This document shows positions 1 to 9,667 of a DNA stretch of 64,000 bases, piece after piece. Numbering within the stretch: position 1 is the stretch's first letter; each line of letters begins with the position of its first letter. Position numbers and translations under genes: made by a program. The notes beneath the pieces were generated by a model, which saw only the letters and a program-made list of their open reading frames with translations, was not told the DNA's origin and did not search any database. The DNA lies in NCBI RefSeq assembly GCF_002571225.1, contig NZ_NVEC01000003.1:169135-233134 (forward strand), written 5' to 3'. The DNA comes from Bacillus sp. AFS059628 (GTDB lineage: Bacteria > Bacillota > Bacilli > Bacillales > Bacillaceae_G).

Positions 1-1
1 A

Positions 2-286
2 AGGTGTCATATGATGGCTCCTGATATCCAAACAGCGATTTTATATCGCGAAGGTTTGCATAGTCCATGGGCATATGCGAAAAAAATGGGCGCTACAGCA
101 GTACACCCCAATTATCGTTATCTTCAAGATGCTATTGCTGAACTAACGATGGAAAGTGATGTAGAGGTTCGCCCCTATACAATTAATGAAGAAACACTTA
201 TGCGGAAATATTTTGATATGAAAATTTCCGCAATTATTACTGATTATCCTGAAACGGCAAGAACGTTATTGCCAATAAAAAAATGA
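2..286 (+). CDS. Glycerophosphodiester phosphodiesterase, C-terminal part (truncated by window edge)
   Basis: The frame is already open at base 2, so this is the 3' end of a gene that starts outside the window. The visible 94 residues read as the last part of a GDPD TIM barrel: a segment ending in H-P-N-Y near the middle, then I-T-D-Y-P, the form of the final barrel strand where the family usually has a T-D-x-P motif. GDPD enzymes hydrolyse glycerophosphodiesters to glycerol-3-phosphate and an alcohol. A yqiK-type GDPD gene upstream of yqzF and bkdR is the B. subtilis arrangement, which supports the call. The catalytic N-terminal half is not visible. Confidence 0.75.
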   Translation, partial: RCHMMAPDIQTAILYREGLHSPWAYAKKMGATAVHPNYRYLQDAIAELTMESDVEVRPYTINEETLMRKYFDMKISAIITDYPETARTLLPIKK

Positions 287-313
287 GGCCGCGTGTAACG
301 GTCTCATTTTTTT
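283..313. terminator. Bidirectional terminator between GDPD and DUF2627 genes
   Basis: A 9-bp stem with one G-T pair is flanked by A-runs and T-runs. It overlaps the GDPD stop codon and can end both convergent transcripts. Confidence 0.8.
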
Positions 314-335
314 ATTGGTAAATAGTGAGGATTTC

Positions 336-569
336 CTATCTTCTAAAGCGAGCTTGTACTTTATTTCGTTTACGGTCTCGGTGTAAGACGAAGCCACCAA
401 AAATATAAAAACCGAGTCCGAAGCAAAGAGCGCCAATTAAAAATTGTAACCAAAGTATAGAGAGTGGAGGAAATAGAATCCCGAATACTGTATCTCTCAT
501 TAACTTAATGCCAAGCACAGCTAATGAAATAGGGATGAGTGCTAATAATAGAGCAAGGTAACGCTGCAT
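336..569 (-). CDS. yqzF: DUF2627 family membrane protein (YqzF-like)
   Basis: A 77-residue protein with two hydrophobic segments, roughly residues 4-25 and 38-60, followed by a strongly basic tail rich in Arg and Lys. This size and pattern, and the position between a GDPD gene and bkdR, match YqzF/DUF2627 of Bacillus. The ATG has an AAAGGAG ribosome site about eight bases upstream. It is transcribed away from bkdR and convergently with the GDPD gene. No function is established for the family. A membrane location is inferred from the hydrophobic segments. Confidence 0.8.
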   Translation of the reverse strand: MQRYLALLLALIPISLAVLGIKLMRDTVFGILFPPLSILWLQFLIGALCFGLGFYIFGGFVLHRDRKRNKVQARFRR

Positions 570-705
570 ATAAACGCTCCTTTTCAGATTATTTTGTTTA
601 TTTTAATGATGTTATATGAAAAGGGGGTTTGTCAAGAGGGGGCTGAACGAGTAAGATAAGGGTGTGAAAAATTTTGCAGAGATACTTCGAGAGGAAGTGG
701 AATAT

Positions 706-2778
706 ATGAAACAAAAAGTTTTAATTGTTGGTGCAGGTGAAGGTGGTAGTACACTGCTGCGTCTGTTACAGAGTTCGAATATATTTCAAATTATAGGGAT
801 TATTGATATAAATCCGATAGCAAAAGGGTTACAAATGGCAAAGGAATACGGGATTGCAATTGGAGAGAGTGTGACTCCGTTTCTTTCTATGCACATTGAT
901 GTAATGTTTGATATGACAGGTGACGATGATTTACATAAAGATTTATTAAAGAAAAAGCATAAAGATACTCTTCTTATACCAGGTGATATTGCAAAGATTG
1001 TTACGAGATTAGCACATGAGAAGGAAGATTTAATTGGAAAGTTAGAAGAGCAAACACAGCAAGGTGATTTAATTTTAAACTCTACGCATGACGGTATGAT
1101 AGTGATTGATCAAGAAGGGCAAGTTCGCCTATTTAATAAAAGTGCAGAGCGTATTATTGGGTATAAAAAAGAAGATGCGGTAGGCAAATATATTTTAGAA
1201 GTTATTCCGACTAGTAAGTTGCTTCGTATTATACGTACGAAACAAATAGAAGTAAATTATGAACTGACGCTTGAGAATGGAAAGAAAATTATTACAACCC
1301 GTATTCCAATATTAAAAGAGGGAGGAGAAGTGCAAGGGGCATTTGCGATTTTTAAAGATATAACAGAGGTTGTAGATCTTGCGGAAGAAGTTACAGATTT
1401 AAAGGAGATTCAAACGTTACTTGAGGCGATTATTAACTCGTCTGAGGAAGCCATTTCGGTCGTGGATGAAAAAGGACGAGGGTTAGTAATTAACCCTGCA
1501 TATACGAAATTAACAGGTTTAACAGAAGAGGACATTATTGGGAAGCCAGCTACAACTGATATTGTAGAAGGTGAAAGTATGCATATGAAAGTACTTCGAA
1601 CGCGTAGGGCGGTACGAGGAATACATATGAAGATTGGACAAAAAAAGCGAGACGTAATTGTAAACGTAGCACCGGTCATTGTGGATGGAATATTAAAAGG
1701 AAGCGTTGGTGTAATTCGTGACGTATCAGAAATTCAAAAGTTAACAAATGAATTGAATCGAGCAAGGCAAATTATTCGAACGTTAGAAGCGAAATATTCA
1801 TTTGATGACATTGTCGGAAATTCAGATGAAACAACGGCTGCTATTGAGCAGGCGAAACTGGGGGCGAATACACCAGCAACAGTATTGCTACGCGGGGAGT
1901 CAGGGACAGGTAAAGAATTGTTTGCACATGCTATCCATAATGGAAGTAATCGAAAATATAATAAGTTCGTTCGTGTAAACTGTGCAGCTATTTCGGAGAC
2001 GTTGTTAGAAAGTGAATTATTTGGTTATGAGGAAGGGGCGTTTTCTGGCGCGAAAAGAGGGGGGAAACGTGGATTCTTTGAGGAAGCGAATAACGGTAGT
2101 ATCTTTTTAGATGAAATAGGGGAACTATCTGCAAATACACAAGCAAAACTCCTTCGCGTTTTGCAAGAAAAAGAGATTGTAAAAGTTGGTGGAACGAAAG
2201 CGATCCCTATTAATGTGCGGGTAATTGCAGCAACACACGTGAACTTAGAAAAGGCCATTCTAGAAGGAGAGTTTAGGGAGGATTTATATTATCGATTAAA
2301 TAAAATTCCAATCCAAATTCCATCTCTTCGTCAGCGGAAAGGTGATATACCAGCGATTGCAGAAAGATTAATTCAAAAAATTAATCAGGATTATGGCCGG
2401 AATATAGAGGGGCTCACCGATTCGGCTATTTCGTATTTACAATCATATGAATGGCCAGGGAATGTGAGGGAACTTGAAAATATTTTGGGGAGAGCTATTA
2501 TCTTTATGAATTATAACGAGACTTATATTGATGTAAACCATTTACCTCCATTACATAACGAAGAGCAAGTGGAGTCAAAGCAAGCTCATTTATTACCTGA
2601 GTTAGAAGAAAAGCCACTTGAACATTTAGTGACGGAGTTTGAAGGGAATATCATTCATGAATATTTAGAGAGATTTGGTGGAAATAAAACACAAACGGCA
2701 AGAGCGTTAGGAATTTCAGTTCGAAATTTATATTACAAGCTAGAAAAGTATGAGTGTGCAAAAAATAGCATGCAATAA
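706..2778 (+). CDS. bkdR: Sigma-54-dependent activator BkdR of branched-chain keto-acid catabolism
   Basis: Enhancer-binding protein of about 690 residues that activates the downstream bkd operon with sigma-54 RNA polymerase. The N-terminus carries a Rossmann-like V-G-A-G-E-G-G segment, followed by two PAS-like sensor regions (about residues 115-230 and 240-340). The AAA+ domain has Walker A G-E-S-G-T-G-K-E at 397-404 and the sigma-54 contact loop G-A-F-S-G-A at 444-449, a variant of GAFTGA. A Fis-type helix-turn-helix ends the protein. A GTG at 664 would add 14 residues, but GAGGAAGTGG sits five bases before the ATG at 706, so 706 is preferred. B. subtilis BkdR has nearly the same length. 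Its stop codon lies inside the left arm of a strong inverted repeat. Confidence 0.92.
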   Translation: MKQKVLIVGAGEGGSTLLRLLQSSNIFQIIGIIDINPIAKGLQMAKEYGIAIGESVTPFLSMHIDVMFDMTGDDDLHKDLLKKKHKDTLLIPGDIAKIVTRLAHEKEDLIGKLEEQTQQGDLILNSTHDGMIVIDQEGQVRLFNKSAERIIGYKKEDAVGKYILEVIPTSKLLRIIRTKQIEVNYELTLENGKKIITTRIPILKEGGEVQGAFAIFKDITEVVDLAEEVTDLKEIQTLLEAIINSSEEAISVVDEKGRGLVINPAYTKLTGLTEEDIIGKPATTDIVEGESMHMKVLRTRRAVRGIHMKIGQKKRDVIVNVAPVIVDGILKGSVGVIRDVSEIQKLTNELNRARQIIRTLEAKYSFDDIVGNSDETTAAIEQAKLGANTPATVLLRGESGTGKELFAHAIHNGSNRKYNKFVRVNCAAISETLLESELFGYEEGAFSGAKRGGKRGFFEEANNGSIFLDEIGELSANTQAKLLRVLQEKEIVKVGGTKAIPINVRVIAATHVNLEKAILEGEFREDLYYRLNKIPIQIPSLRQRKGDIPAIAERLIQKINQDYGRNIEGLTDSAISYLQSYEWPGNVRELENILGRAIIFMNYNETYIDVNHLPPLHNEEQVESKQAHLLPELEEKPLEHLVTEFEGNIIHEYLERFGGNKTQTARALGISVRNLYYKLEKYECAKNSMQ

Positions 2779-2805
2779 ATTGCGTACCGTGCAATTTATT
2801 GCATG
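2769..2805 (+). promoter_or_regulatory. Candidate BkdR enhancer: two tandem palindromes
   Basis: A 15-bp inverted repeat with a 7-base spacer overlaps the bkdR stop codon. Each arm holds its own 12-bp palindrome, GCAATAAATTGC at 2772-2783 and GCAATTTATTGC at 2791-2802, with centres 19 bp apart. No T-run follows, so it is a poor terminator. The distance to the -24 element (about 130 bp) suits an enhancer-binding protein. Assignment to BkdR is inferred from position and symmetry. Confidence 0.6.
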
Positions 2806-2913
2806 GTATACAAAAAGTGACAAAATAAGACAGAATCTTTTGTTATTTTCCGAAGTATTGATTTTACTGCATTTTGAATGCGTTTTCATTATTGGTAAGA
2901 CCACTTTGAAAAG

Positions 2914-2931
2914 TTGGCACGGTATTTGCTT
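2914..2931 (+). promoter_or_regulatory. Sigma-54 (-24/-12) promoter of the bkd operon
   Basis: TTGGCACGGTATTTGCTT matches the -24/-12 consensus TGGCAC-N5-TTGCW exactly, with the GG at 2916-2917 and the GC at 2928-2929. It lies 43 bp before the ptb start and just downstream of a sigma-54 activator gene, which makes the assignment firm. Confidence 0.93.
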
Positions 2932-2973
2932 TATAAAAAGACGAGGGACGACGGAAAGGGTTGATTACAAAAT

Positions 2974-3873
2974 ATGAAGTTAGAACACTTAATTGATCAA
3001 GCGGCAGGCCAGCCTAAAAAAACTGTGGCTGTAGCAGTAGCTGAAGATCATGAAGTAATTGAAGCTGTAGCAAAAGCAATTACATTACAGCTAGCTCAAT
3101 TTCGTCTATATGGAAACCAAGAAAAAATAATGGGGATGTTACAAGAACATAGTTTACAAACTTCAGAACATATCGAAGTAATTGCAGTACAGTCAAGTGC
3201 TGAGGCTGCAGAACTTTCTGTGAAAGCTGTAAGAAATGGCGAAGCAGATGTGCTCATGAAGGGAAACATCCCAACAGCAAATATTTTGAAAGCTGTATTA
3301 AATAAAGAGTGGGGACTTCGTAAAGGTAGCGTACTTTCACACGTTGCAGCATTTGAAGTTCCAAATTACGATCGTCTCATTTTTGTTACAGATGCAGCGA
3401 TGAACATTGCACCTGATGTAACACAGAAAGCTGCTATTATACAGAATACTGTAGAAGTTGCCCGGGCAATAGGAATTGATTTGCCAAAGGTAGCACCAAT
3501 TGCAGCAGTAGAGGTTGTGAATCCTGCGATGCAAGCGACAATTGATGCAGCGATGTTAACTCAAATGAATCGCCGCGGACAAATTAAAAATTGTGTCGTT
3601 GATGGACCACTTGCTTTAGATAATGCAGTATCACAAATTGCAGCAGAACATAAAGGCATAGTAAGTGATGTAGCAGGTAAGGCAGACATTTTACTCGTCC
3701 CAACGATTGAAGCTGGAAATGTGCTATATAAATCACTCGTATACTTTGCGGATGCAAAAGTAGGAGCAATGATTGCTGGCGCAAAAGCACCGATTGTTTT
3801 AACATCTCGTGCTGATTCAGCAGAAACAAAAGTATATTCATTAGCATTGGCAGTTGCGACTGCTTCAAAATAA
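2974..3873 (+). CDS. ptb: Phosphate butyryltransferase
   Basis: This 299-residue enzyme exchanges CoA for phosphate on butyryl-CoA and branched acyl-CoAs, giving acyl phosphate for the kinase Buk. The length and the segments V-L-M-K-G-N-I-P-T near residue 95 and V-T-D-A-A-M-N near 139 are typical of the phosphate acetyl/butyryltransferase family. It is the first gene after the sigma-54 promoter and is followed by bcd, the B. subtilis order. The ribosome site GGAAAGGG is somewhat far from the ATG, about 12 bases, so initiation may be weaker than for the following genes. It is cytosolic. Confidence 0.93.
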   Translation: MKLEHLIDQAAGQPKKTVAVAVAEDHEVIEAVAKAITLQLAQFRLYGNQEKIMGMLQEHSLQTSEHIEVIAVQSSAEAAELSVKAVRNGEADVLMKGNIPTANILKAVLNKEWGLRKGSVLSHVAAFEVPNYDRLIFVTDAAMNIAPDVTQKAAIIQNTVEVARAIGIDLPKVAPIAAVEVVNPAMQATIDAAMLTQMNRRGQIKNCVVDGPLALDNAVSQIAAEHKGIVSDVAGKADILLVPTIEAGNVLYKSLVYFADAKVGAMIAGAKAPIVLTSRADSAETKVYSLALAVATASK

Positions 3874-3908
3874 ACCAAATAGGGTAAAACAATTAGGGGG
3901 AAACGACA

Positions 3909-5009
3909 ATGACATTAGAAATCTTCGAATACTTAGAAAAATATGATTATGAGCAAGTAGTATTTTGTCAAGATAAAGAATCTGGTTTAAAAGCAATCAT
4001 TGCAATTCATGATACAACACTTGGACCAGCTCTTGGTGGAACAAGAATGTGGACATATGATTCTGAAGAAGCGGCGATTGAAGATGCATTGCGTCTTGCA
4101 AAAGGGATGACATACAAAAACGCAGCAGCTGGTTTAAACTTAGGTGGTGCGAAAACAGTAATTATCGGTGATCCACGTAAAGATAAGAGCGAAGCGATGT
4201 TCCGTGCATTAGGACGTTACATTCAAGGACTAAACGGACGTTACATTACAGCTGAAGATGTTGGTACAACAGTAGATGATATGGATATTATCCACGAAGA
4301 AACTGACTTTGTAACAGGTATTTCACCATCATTCGGTTCTTCTGGTAACCCATCTCCAGTAACTGCATACGGTGTGTATCGTGGTATGAAAGCTGCTGCG
4401 AAAGAGGCTTTCGGTACTGATAATTTAGAAGGAAAAGTAATTGCTGTTCAAGGTGTTGGTAACGTAGCATATCACCTATGCAAACATTTACACGCTGAAG
4501 GAGCAAAACTAATCGTTACAGATATTAATAAAGAAGCTGTACAACGTGCAGTAGAAGAATTCGGTGCAACAGCAGTTGAGCCAAATGAAATTTACGGTGT
4601 TGAATGTGATATTTACGCACCATGTGCATTAGGCGCAACAGTTAATGACGAAACTATCCCACAACTTAAAGCAAAAGTAATCGCTGGTTCTGCAAATAAC
4701 CAATTAAAAGAAGATCGTCACGGCGACATCATTCATGAAATGGGTATCGTATACGCACCAGATTATGTAATTAATGCAGGTGGCGTAATTAACGTAGCAG
4801 ACGAGTTATATGGATACAATAGAGAACGTGCATTAAAACGCGTTGAGTCAATTTATGACACAATTGCAAAAGTAATCGAAATTTCAAAACGCGATGGCAT
4901 TGCAACTTATGTAGCAGCTGATCGTCTAGCTGAAGAGCGCATTGCAAGCTTGAAAAACTCTCGTAGCACATACTTACGCAACGGTCACGACATTATTAGC
5001 CGTCGCTAA
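3909..5009 (+). CDS. bcd: Leucine dehydrogenase
   Basis: NAD-dependent deaminase of leucine, isoleucine and valine, 366 residues, supplying the keto acids used by the Bkd complex. The glycine-rich active-site region at about residues 70-82 contains K70 and K82 around N-L-G-G-A. The Rossmann fold shows G-V-G-N-V-A near 181, and the C-terminal half carries N-N-Q-L and N-A-G-G. It starts with ATG after an AGGGGG site and lies 35 bases after ptb in the same transcript. The length equals that of known Bacillus leucine dehydrogenases. Confidence 0.95.
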   Translation: MTLEIFEYLEKYDYEQVVFCQDKESGLKAIIAIHDTTLGPALGGTRMWTYDSEEAAIEDALRLAKGMTYKNAAAGLNLGGAKTVIIGDPRKDKSEAMFRALGRYIQGLNGRYITAEDVGTTVDDMDIIHEETDFVTGISPSFGSSGNPSPVTAYGVYRGMKAAAKEAFGTDNLEGKVIAVQGVGNVAYHLCKHLHAEGAKLIVTDINKEAVQRAVEEFGATAVEPNEIYGVECDIYAPCALGATVNDETIPQLKAKVIAGSANNQLKEDRHGDIIHEMGIVYAPDYVINAGGVINVADELYGYNRERALKRVESIYDTIAKVIEISKRDGIATYVAADRLAEERIASLKNSRSTYLRNGHDIISRR

Positions 5010-5030
5010 TCATTCATATATTACTTTTAC

Positions 5031-5089
5031 AAAAGGTGTGGTTACCTCTTATGAGGTTTCCACCTCCTTTTGAATTTATTAGTGGAGGT
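5031..5089 (+). promoter_or_regulatory. Intergenic hairpins that may mask the buk ribosome site
   Basis: AAAAGGTGTGG at 5031-5041 can pair imperfectly with CCACCTCCTTTT at about 5060-5071, with a perfect ACCTC/GAGGT stem inside. Alternatively ACCTCC at 5062-5067 can pair with the buk ribosome site GGAGGT at 5084-5089. The two folds exclude each other. There is no terminator-like T-run. A role in translation or RNA processing is inferred. Confidence 0.45.
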
Positions 5090-5096
5090 AGCAACA

Positions 5097-6200
5097 GTGT
5101 CTTTAAATCGAATTCTTGTTATTAATCCGGGTAGTACATCCACAAAAATCGGTGTTTTTGATAATGAAAGACCCGTTTTAGAAGAAACTATTCGTCATGA
5201 CGAAGAACAGATTGGAAAATATAAGCGAATTATTGACCAATATGAGTTCCGTAAAGAAACGATCTTAGAAGTTCTACATTCTCACGGTATTAACATTTCA
5301 AAGTTAAACGCAGTTTGTGGACGCGGGGGATTACTTCGTCCAATCGAAGGCGGAACATACACAGTAAACGATGCAATGTTAGAAGATTTAAAAAATGGGT
5401 TTAGCGGTCATCACGCTTCAAACCTTGGGGGCATTTTAGCATATGAAATTGCTTCTGGATTAAATATTCCGGCATTTATTGTAGACCCTGTCGTTGTAGA
5501 TGAAATGGAGCCAATTGCTCGTATAAGTGGTATCGCTGGCATGGAACGGAAAAGTATTTTCCATGCATTAAATCAAAAAGCAGTTGCTCGTAAAGTAGCT
5601 GAAGAATTAAACCACAAATATGAGGATTTAAATTTATTAGTTACACATATGGGCGGCGGTATTACAGTTGGTGCTCATAAAAAAGGAAAAGTTATCGATG
5701 TAAATAATGGTTTAAATGGAGAAGGACCATTTAGCCCAGAACGTGCGGGTACAGTACCAGTAGGACAATTAGTTGAAATGTGCTTCTCTGGTGAGTATTA
5801 CCGAGACGAAATGGTCAAAAAACTTGTTGGACAAGGTGGACTTGTAAGTCTTATCGGTACAAATGATGCGATTAAAGTAGAACAAATGGTTGAAAAAGGT
5901 GATCCTGAAGCAACCCTAATTTATAAGGCAATGGCGTATCAAGTTGCAAAAGAGATTGGCGGAGCTAGCGCTGTACTTCACGGGAAAATCGATGCAATCG
6001 TATTAACTGGTGGACTTGCTTACAGTAAAATTCTTGTTGATGAAATAAAAGAACGAGTAGACTGGATTGCAGATGTTATCGTACATCCAGGAGAAGATGA
6101 ATTACAAGCATTAGCAGAAGGAGCACTTCGTGTACTGCGTGAAGAAGAAGCTCCAAAAGAATATATTGTACGTGAAAAAGAAACGGTAGCTAGGGGTTGA
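5097..6200 (+). CDS. buk: Butyrate kinase (branched-chain fatty acid kinase)
   Basis: Acetokinase-family enzyme that makes ATP from butyryl or branched acyl phosphate produced by Ptb. The N-terminal segment [12 protein letters not shown] is the family phosphate-binding motif; H-M-G-G-G near residue 189 and L-T-G-G-L-A near 302 are also characteristic. An upstream TTG at 5070 keeps the frame open, but GTGGAGGT at 5082-5089 stands before the GTG at 5097, which gives 367 residues and the normal family N-terminus. The stop is four bases before lpdV, so the two are tightly coupled. Confidence 0.92.
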   Translation: MSLNRILVINPGSTSTKIGVFDNERPVLEETIRHDEEQIGKYKRIIDQYEFRKETILEVLHSHGINISKLNAVCGRGGLLRPIEGGTYTVNDAMLEDLKNGFSGHHASNLGGILAYEIASGLNIPAFIVDPVVVDEMEPIARISGIAGMERKSIFHALNQKAVARKVAEELNHKYEDLNLLVTHMGGGITVGAHKKGKVIDVNNGLNGEGPFSPERAGTVPVGQLVEMCFSGEYYRDEMVKKLVGQGGLVSLIGTNDAIKVEQMVEKGDPEATLIYKAMAYQVAKEIGGASAVLHGKIDAIVLTGGLAYSKILVDEIKERVDWIADVIVHPGEDELQALAEGALRVLREEEAPKEYIVREKETVARG

Positions 6201-6204
6201 GATA

Positions 6205-7626
6205 ATGGCAAAAGAATATGATTTAGTCATCGTTGGCGGCGGTACTGGTGGATATGTTGCTGCAATTCGTGCATCACAACTAGGTTTAAAAACTGCACTT
6301 GTTGAAAAAGAAAATCTTGGCGGTACTTGTTTACACAAAGGATGTATTCCTAGTAAAGCCCTTTTACGTAGTGCGGAAGTATACGCAACTGCTAAAAAAA
6401 GCGAAGAGTTCGGGGTTATTGCAAGTAATGTAGAACTAAACTTTGCGAAAGTACAAGAGCGTAAAGAGAAGATTGTAACGCAACTTCATAAAGGTGTTCA
6501 ACACTTAATGAAACAAGGTAAAATTGATGTGTTTGAAGGTATTGGCCGTATTCTTGGCCCATCTATTTTCTCTCCGATGCCAGGGACAATTTCAGTTGAA
6601 CTTGCAAGTGGAGAAGAGAATGAAATGTTAATTCCGAAAAATGTACTTATTGCAACAGGTTCTCGTCCAAATTCATTACCAGGTTTAGAATTAGACGGAG
6701 AGTATGTAATGTCTTCGGATCATGCTCTAAAAATGGAAACGCTTCCTAGTTCGATTATTATCGTTGGTGGCGGTGTAATCGGTATTGAGTGGGCATCTAT
6801 GCTTGCTGACTTTGGTGTAGAAGTTACAGTCTTAGAGTATGCGAAAACAATACTACCACTAGAAGATCAAGACGTTTCAAAAGAGATGCAACGTCTATTC
6901 AAGAAAAAAGGTATTAAAGTGGTAACTGGTGCAAAAGTATTACCAGAAACATTGGTAAAAGATAATGGAGTAACAATCCAAGCTGAACATAACGGTGAAA
7001 ATAAAGAATTTAAAGCAGAAAAAATGCTTGTATCTGTAGGACGACAAGCCAATACGCAAAATATTGGTTTAGAGAATACGGATATCGTTGTGGAAAAAGG
7101 ATACATTCAAACAAATGAGTTTTATCAAACGAAAGAATCTCATATTTACGCAATCGGTGATGTAATCGGCGGTTTACAGCTTGCTCACGTTGCTTCTCAT
7201 GAAGGAATTGTTGCAGTAGAGCATATTGCTGGTAAAGAAGTTACACCAATTGATTATTCTATGGTATCAAAATGCGTATATAGCAGTCCGGAAGTTGCTT
7301 CTGTCGGTTTAACAGAACAAGAAGCGAAAGAAAAAGGCTATAAGTTAAAAGTAGGTAAGTTCTCATTCCGTGCAATCGGAAAAGCGCTTGTATACGGCGA
7401 ATCAGATGGTTTCGTAAAACTTGTAGTTGATGAAGAAACAAATGACATTCTTGGTGTTCATATGATTGGACCACATGTAACAGATATGATTTCTGAAGCT
7501 GGTCTTGCAAGAGTACTTGATGCAACACCTTGGGAAGTAGCACATACAATTCATCCGCATCCATCATTATCTGAGGCGATTGGTGAAGCAGCGTTAGCTG
7601 TAGATGGAAAAGCGTTACATGCATAA
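6205..7626 (+). CDS. lpdV: Dihydrolipoamide dehydrogenase (E3) of the branched-chain keto-acid complex
   Basis: FAD enzyme of 473 residues that reoxidises the lipoyl groups of BkdB with NAD. It shows the FAD-binding G-G-G-T-G-G at 11-16, the redox-active disulfide C42-x4-C47 in G-G-T-C-L-H-K-G-C, a central NAD-binding G-G-G-V-I-G, and the C-terminal H-P-H-P-S-L-S-E with the catalytic His-Glu pair. The start lies four bases after buk. It is the operon-specific E3, distinct from the pyruvate dehydrogenase E3 expected elsewhere in the genome. Confidence 0.94.
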   Translation: MAKEYDLVIVGGGTGGYVAAIRASQLGLKTALVEKENLGGTCLHKGCIPSKALLRSAEVYATAKKSEEFGVIASNVELNFAKVQERKEKIVTQLHKGVQHLMKQGKIDVFEGIGRILGPSIFSPMPGTISVELASGEENEMLIPKNVLIATGSRPNSLPGLELDGEYVMSSDHALKMETLPSSIIIVGGGVIGIEWASMLADFGVEVTVLEYAKTILPLEDQDVSKEMQRLFKKKGIKVVTGAKVLPETLVKDNGVTIQAEHNGENKEFKAEKMLVSVGRQANTQNIGLENTDIVVEKGYIQTNEFYQTKESHIYAIGDVIGGLQLAHVASHEGIVAVEHIAGKEVTPIDYSMVSKCVYSSPEVASVGLTEQEAKEKGYKLKVGKFSFRAIGKALVYGESDGFVKLVVDEETNDILGVHMIGPHVTDMISEAGLARVLDATPWEVAHTIHPHPSLSEAIGEAALAVDGKALHA

Positions 7627-7653
7627 AAATGTGGATTTAGGAGGTTATGAAAA

Positions 7654-8655
7654 ATGGCAGAAGTAAAAGAAAAGCGCCATGAAGAGCTTGGCTTAAGTGA
7701 TGAGCAAGTATTAGAAATGTTCCGTACGATGTTACTTGCACGTAAAATCGACGAACGTATGTGGTTATTAAACCGTGCTGGTAAAATTCCATTCGTAATT
7801 TCTTGTCAAGGACAAGAGGCAGCACAAGTTGGAGCAGCATTCGCTCTTGATAGAGAGAAAGATTATGCATTACCATACTACCGTGATATGGGTGTTGTAC
7901 TAGCGTTTGGTATGACAGCGAAAGAACTTATGCTATCTGGTTTCGCGAAAGCTGGAGATCCAAACTCTGGTGGTCGTCAAATGCCTGGTCACTTTGGTCA
8001 AAAGAAAAATCGTATTGTGACAGGTTCATCTCCAGTAACAACGCAAGTACCACATGCAGTTGGTATTGCATTAGCTGGAAAAATGGAAAAGAAAGATTTA
8101 GTAACGTTTGTTACATTTGGAGAAGGCTCTTCTAACCAAGGGGATTTCCATGAAGGTGCAAACTTTGCTGGCGTACACAAGTTACCTGTTATTTTCATGT
8201 GTGAAAATAATAAATACGCAATCTCTATTCCAGTTGAAAAACAATTAGCATGTAAAAATGTATCAGACCGTGCAATTGGATACGGTATGCCTGGATATAC
8301 AGTAGACGGAAATGATCCGCTTGCAGTATATAAAGCTGTAAAAGAAGCGGCAGACCGTGGCCGCCGTGGTGAAGGTCCAACATTAATTGAAACAGTATCA
8401 TATCGTTTAACAGCACATTCAAGTGACGATGATGATCGTGTTTATCGTGATAAAGAAGAAGTAGAAGAAGCGAAGAAAAATGATTCGATCATAACATTTG
8501 CTGCTTATTTAAAAGAGGTTGGCGTGTTAACTGAGGAATCTGAAAAACAAATGTTAGACGAAATTATGCATATCGTAAACGAAGCAACAGAATATGCAGA
8601 AAATGCTCCGTATGCAGCACCTGAAGATGCATTGAAGCACGTATACGCAGAATAG
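7654..8655 (+). CDS. bkdAA: 2-oxoisovalerate dehydrogenase E1 alpha subunit
   Basis: Thiamine-diphosphate-dependent E1 alpha subunit (333 residues) that decarboxylates branched-chain 2-oxo acids together with BkdAB. The ThDP motif starts at G-E-G-S-S-N-Q-G near residue 156 and continues to C-E-N-N about 30 residues later. The phosphorylation-loop-like segment Y-R-L-T-A-H-S-S-D-D-D near 250 is typical of E1 alpha proteins. An AGGAGG ribosome site precedes the ATG. Gene order lpdV-bkdAA-bkdAB-bkdB is the standard Bacillus arrangement. Confidence 0.94.
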   Translation: MAEVKEKRHEELGLSDEQVLEMFRTMLLARKIDERMWLLNRAGKIPFVISCQGQEAAQVGAAFALDREKDYALPYYRDMGVVLAFGMTAKELMLSGFAKAGDPNSGGRQMPGHFGQKKNRIVTGSSPVTTQVPHAVGIALAGKMEKKDLVTFVTFGEGSSNQGDFHEGANFAGVHKLPVIFMCENNKYAISIPVEKQLACKNVSDRAIGYGMPGYTVDGNDPLAVYKAVKEAADRGRRGEGPTLIETVSYRLTAHSSDDDDRVYRDKEEVEEAKKNDSIITFAAYLKEVGVLTEESEKQMLDEIMHIVNEATEYAENAPYAAPEDALKHVYAE

Positions 8656-8668
8656 GGGGGAACGTTTC

Positions 8669-9652
8669 ATGGCTGTAATGTCTTATATTGATGCTATTAC
8701 ATTAGCAATGCGCGAGGAAATGGAACGCGATGAGAAAGTATTCGTTTTAGGTGAAGATGTTGGTAAAAAAGGTGGCGTATTTAAAGCGACACACGGATTA
8801 TATGATCAATTTGGTGAAGATCGTGCGCTAGATACACCACTTGCAGAATCTGCAATCGCTGGGGTAGCAATTGGTGCAGCAATGTATGGAATGCGTCCAA
8901 TCGCTGAAATGCAGTTTGCTGATTTCATCATGCCAGCAGTAAACCAAATTGTTTCTGAGGCAGCAAAAATTCGTTACCGTTCTAATAATGATTGGACTTG
9001 TCCAATTACAGTTCGTGCGCCATTTGGTGGCGGTGTTCACGGTGCATTGTATCATTCACAATCTGTAGAAGCGATGTTTGCAAACCAACCTGGTTTAAAA
9101 ATTGTTATCCCTTCTACACCATATGATGCAAAAGGCTTACTAAAAGCTGCAATTCGTGATGAAGATCCAGTATTATTCTTTGAGCATAAACGTGCATATC
9201 GCTTAATTAAAGGTGAAGTGCCAGAAGATGATTACGTATTACCAATCGGAAAAGCAGATGTAAAACGTGAAGGTGATGATATTACTGTTATCACATACGG
9301 ATTATGTGTTCACTTTGCTCTTCAAGCGGCTGAAAAGTTAGCACAGGACGGCATCTCTGCACACATTCTTGATTTACGTACTGTATATCCATTAGATAAA
9401 GAAGCAATCATTGAAGCAGCTTCTAAAACAGGTAAAGTTCTTCTTGTAACAGAAGACAATAAAGAAGGAAGTATTATGAGTGAAGTGGCAGCAATTATTG
9501 CTGAAAACTGTCTGTTTGATTTAGATGCGCCAATCGCACGTCTTGCAGGGCCAGACGTACCAGCAATGCCATATGCACCAACAATGGAAAAATTCTTTAT
9601 GGTAAATCCAGATAAAGTTGAAAAAGCAATGCGTGAGCTTGCGGAATTTTAA
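8669..9652 (+). CDS. bkdAB: 2-oxoisovalerate dehydrogenase E1 beta subunit
   Basis: Partner of BkdAA in the E1 heterotetramer, 327 residues, of the transketolase central and C-terminal type. Diagnostic segments are G-E-D-V-G near residue 29, D-T-P-L-A-E near 56, R-A-P-F-G-G-G near 119 and the C-terminal transketolase domain with D-L-R-T-V-Y-P-L-D near 232. It begins 14 bases after bkdAA behind AGGGGGGAA and is followed 16 bases later by bkdB. It acts in the cytosolic keto-acid dehydrogenase complex that yields isobutyryl-, isovaleryl- and 2-methylbutyryl-CoA, primers of branched membrane fatty acids. Confidence 0.94.
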   Translation: MAVMSYIDAITLAMREEMERDEKVFVLGEDVGKKGGVFKATHGLYDQFGEDRALDTPLAESAIAGVAIGAAMYGMRPIAEMQFADFIMPAVNQIVSEAAKIRYRSNNDWTCPITVRAPFGGGVHGALYHSQSVEAMFANQPGLKIVIPSTPYDAKGLLKAAIRDEDPVLFFEHKRAYRLIKGEVPEDDYVLPIGKADVKREGDDITVITYGLCVHFALQAAEKLAQDGISAHILDLRTVYPLDKEAIIEAASKTGKVLLVTEDNKEGSIMSEVAAIIAENCLFDLDAPIARLAGPDVPAMPYAPTMEKFFMVNPDKVEKAMRELAEF

Positions 9653-9667
9653 TCGGGGGGACTATAC

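Noticed and set aside
2769-2805. Inverted repeat after bkdR as a transcription terminator
   Set aside because: No T-run follows either arm, and it has internal palindromic symmetry and correct spacing to a sigma-54 promoter, which fits an enhancer better.
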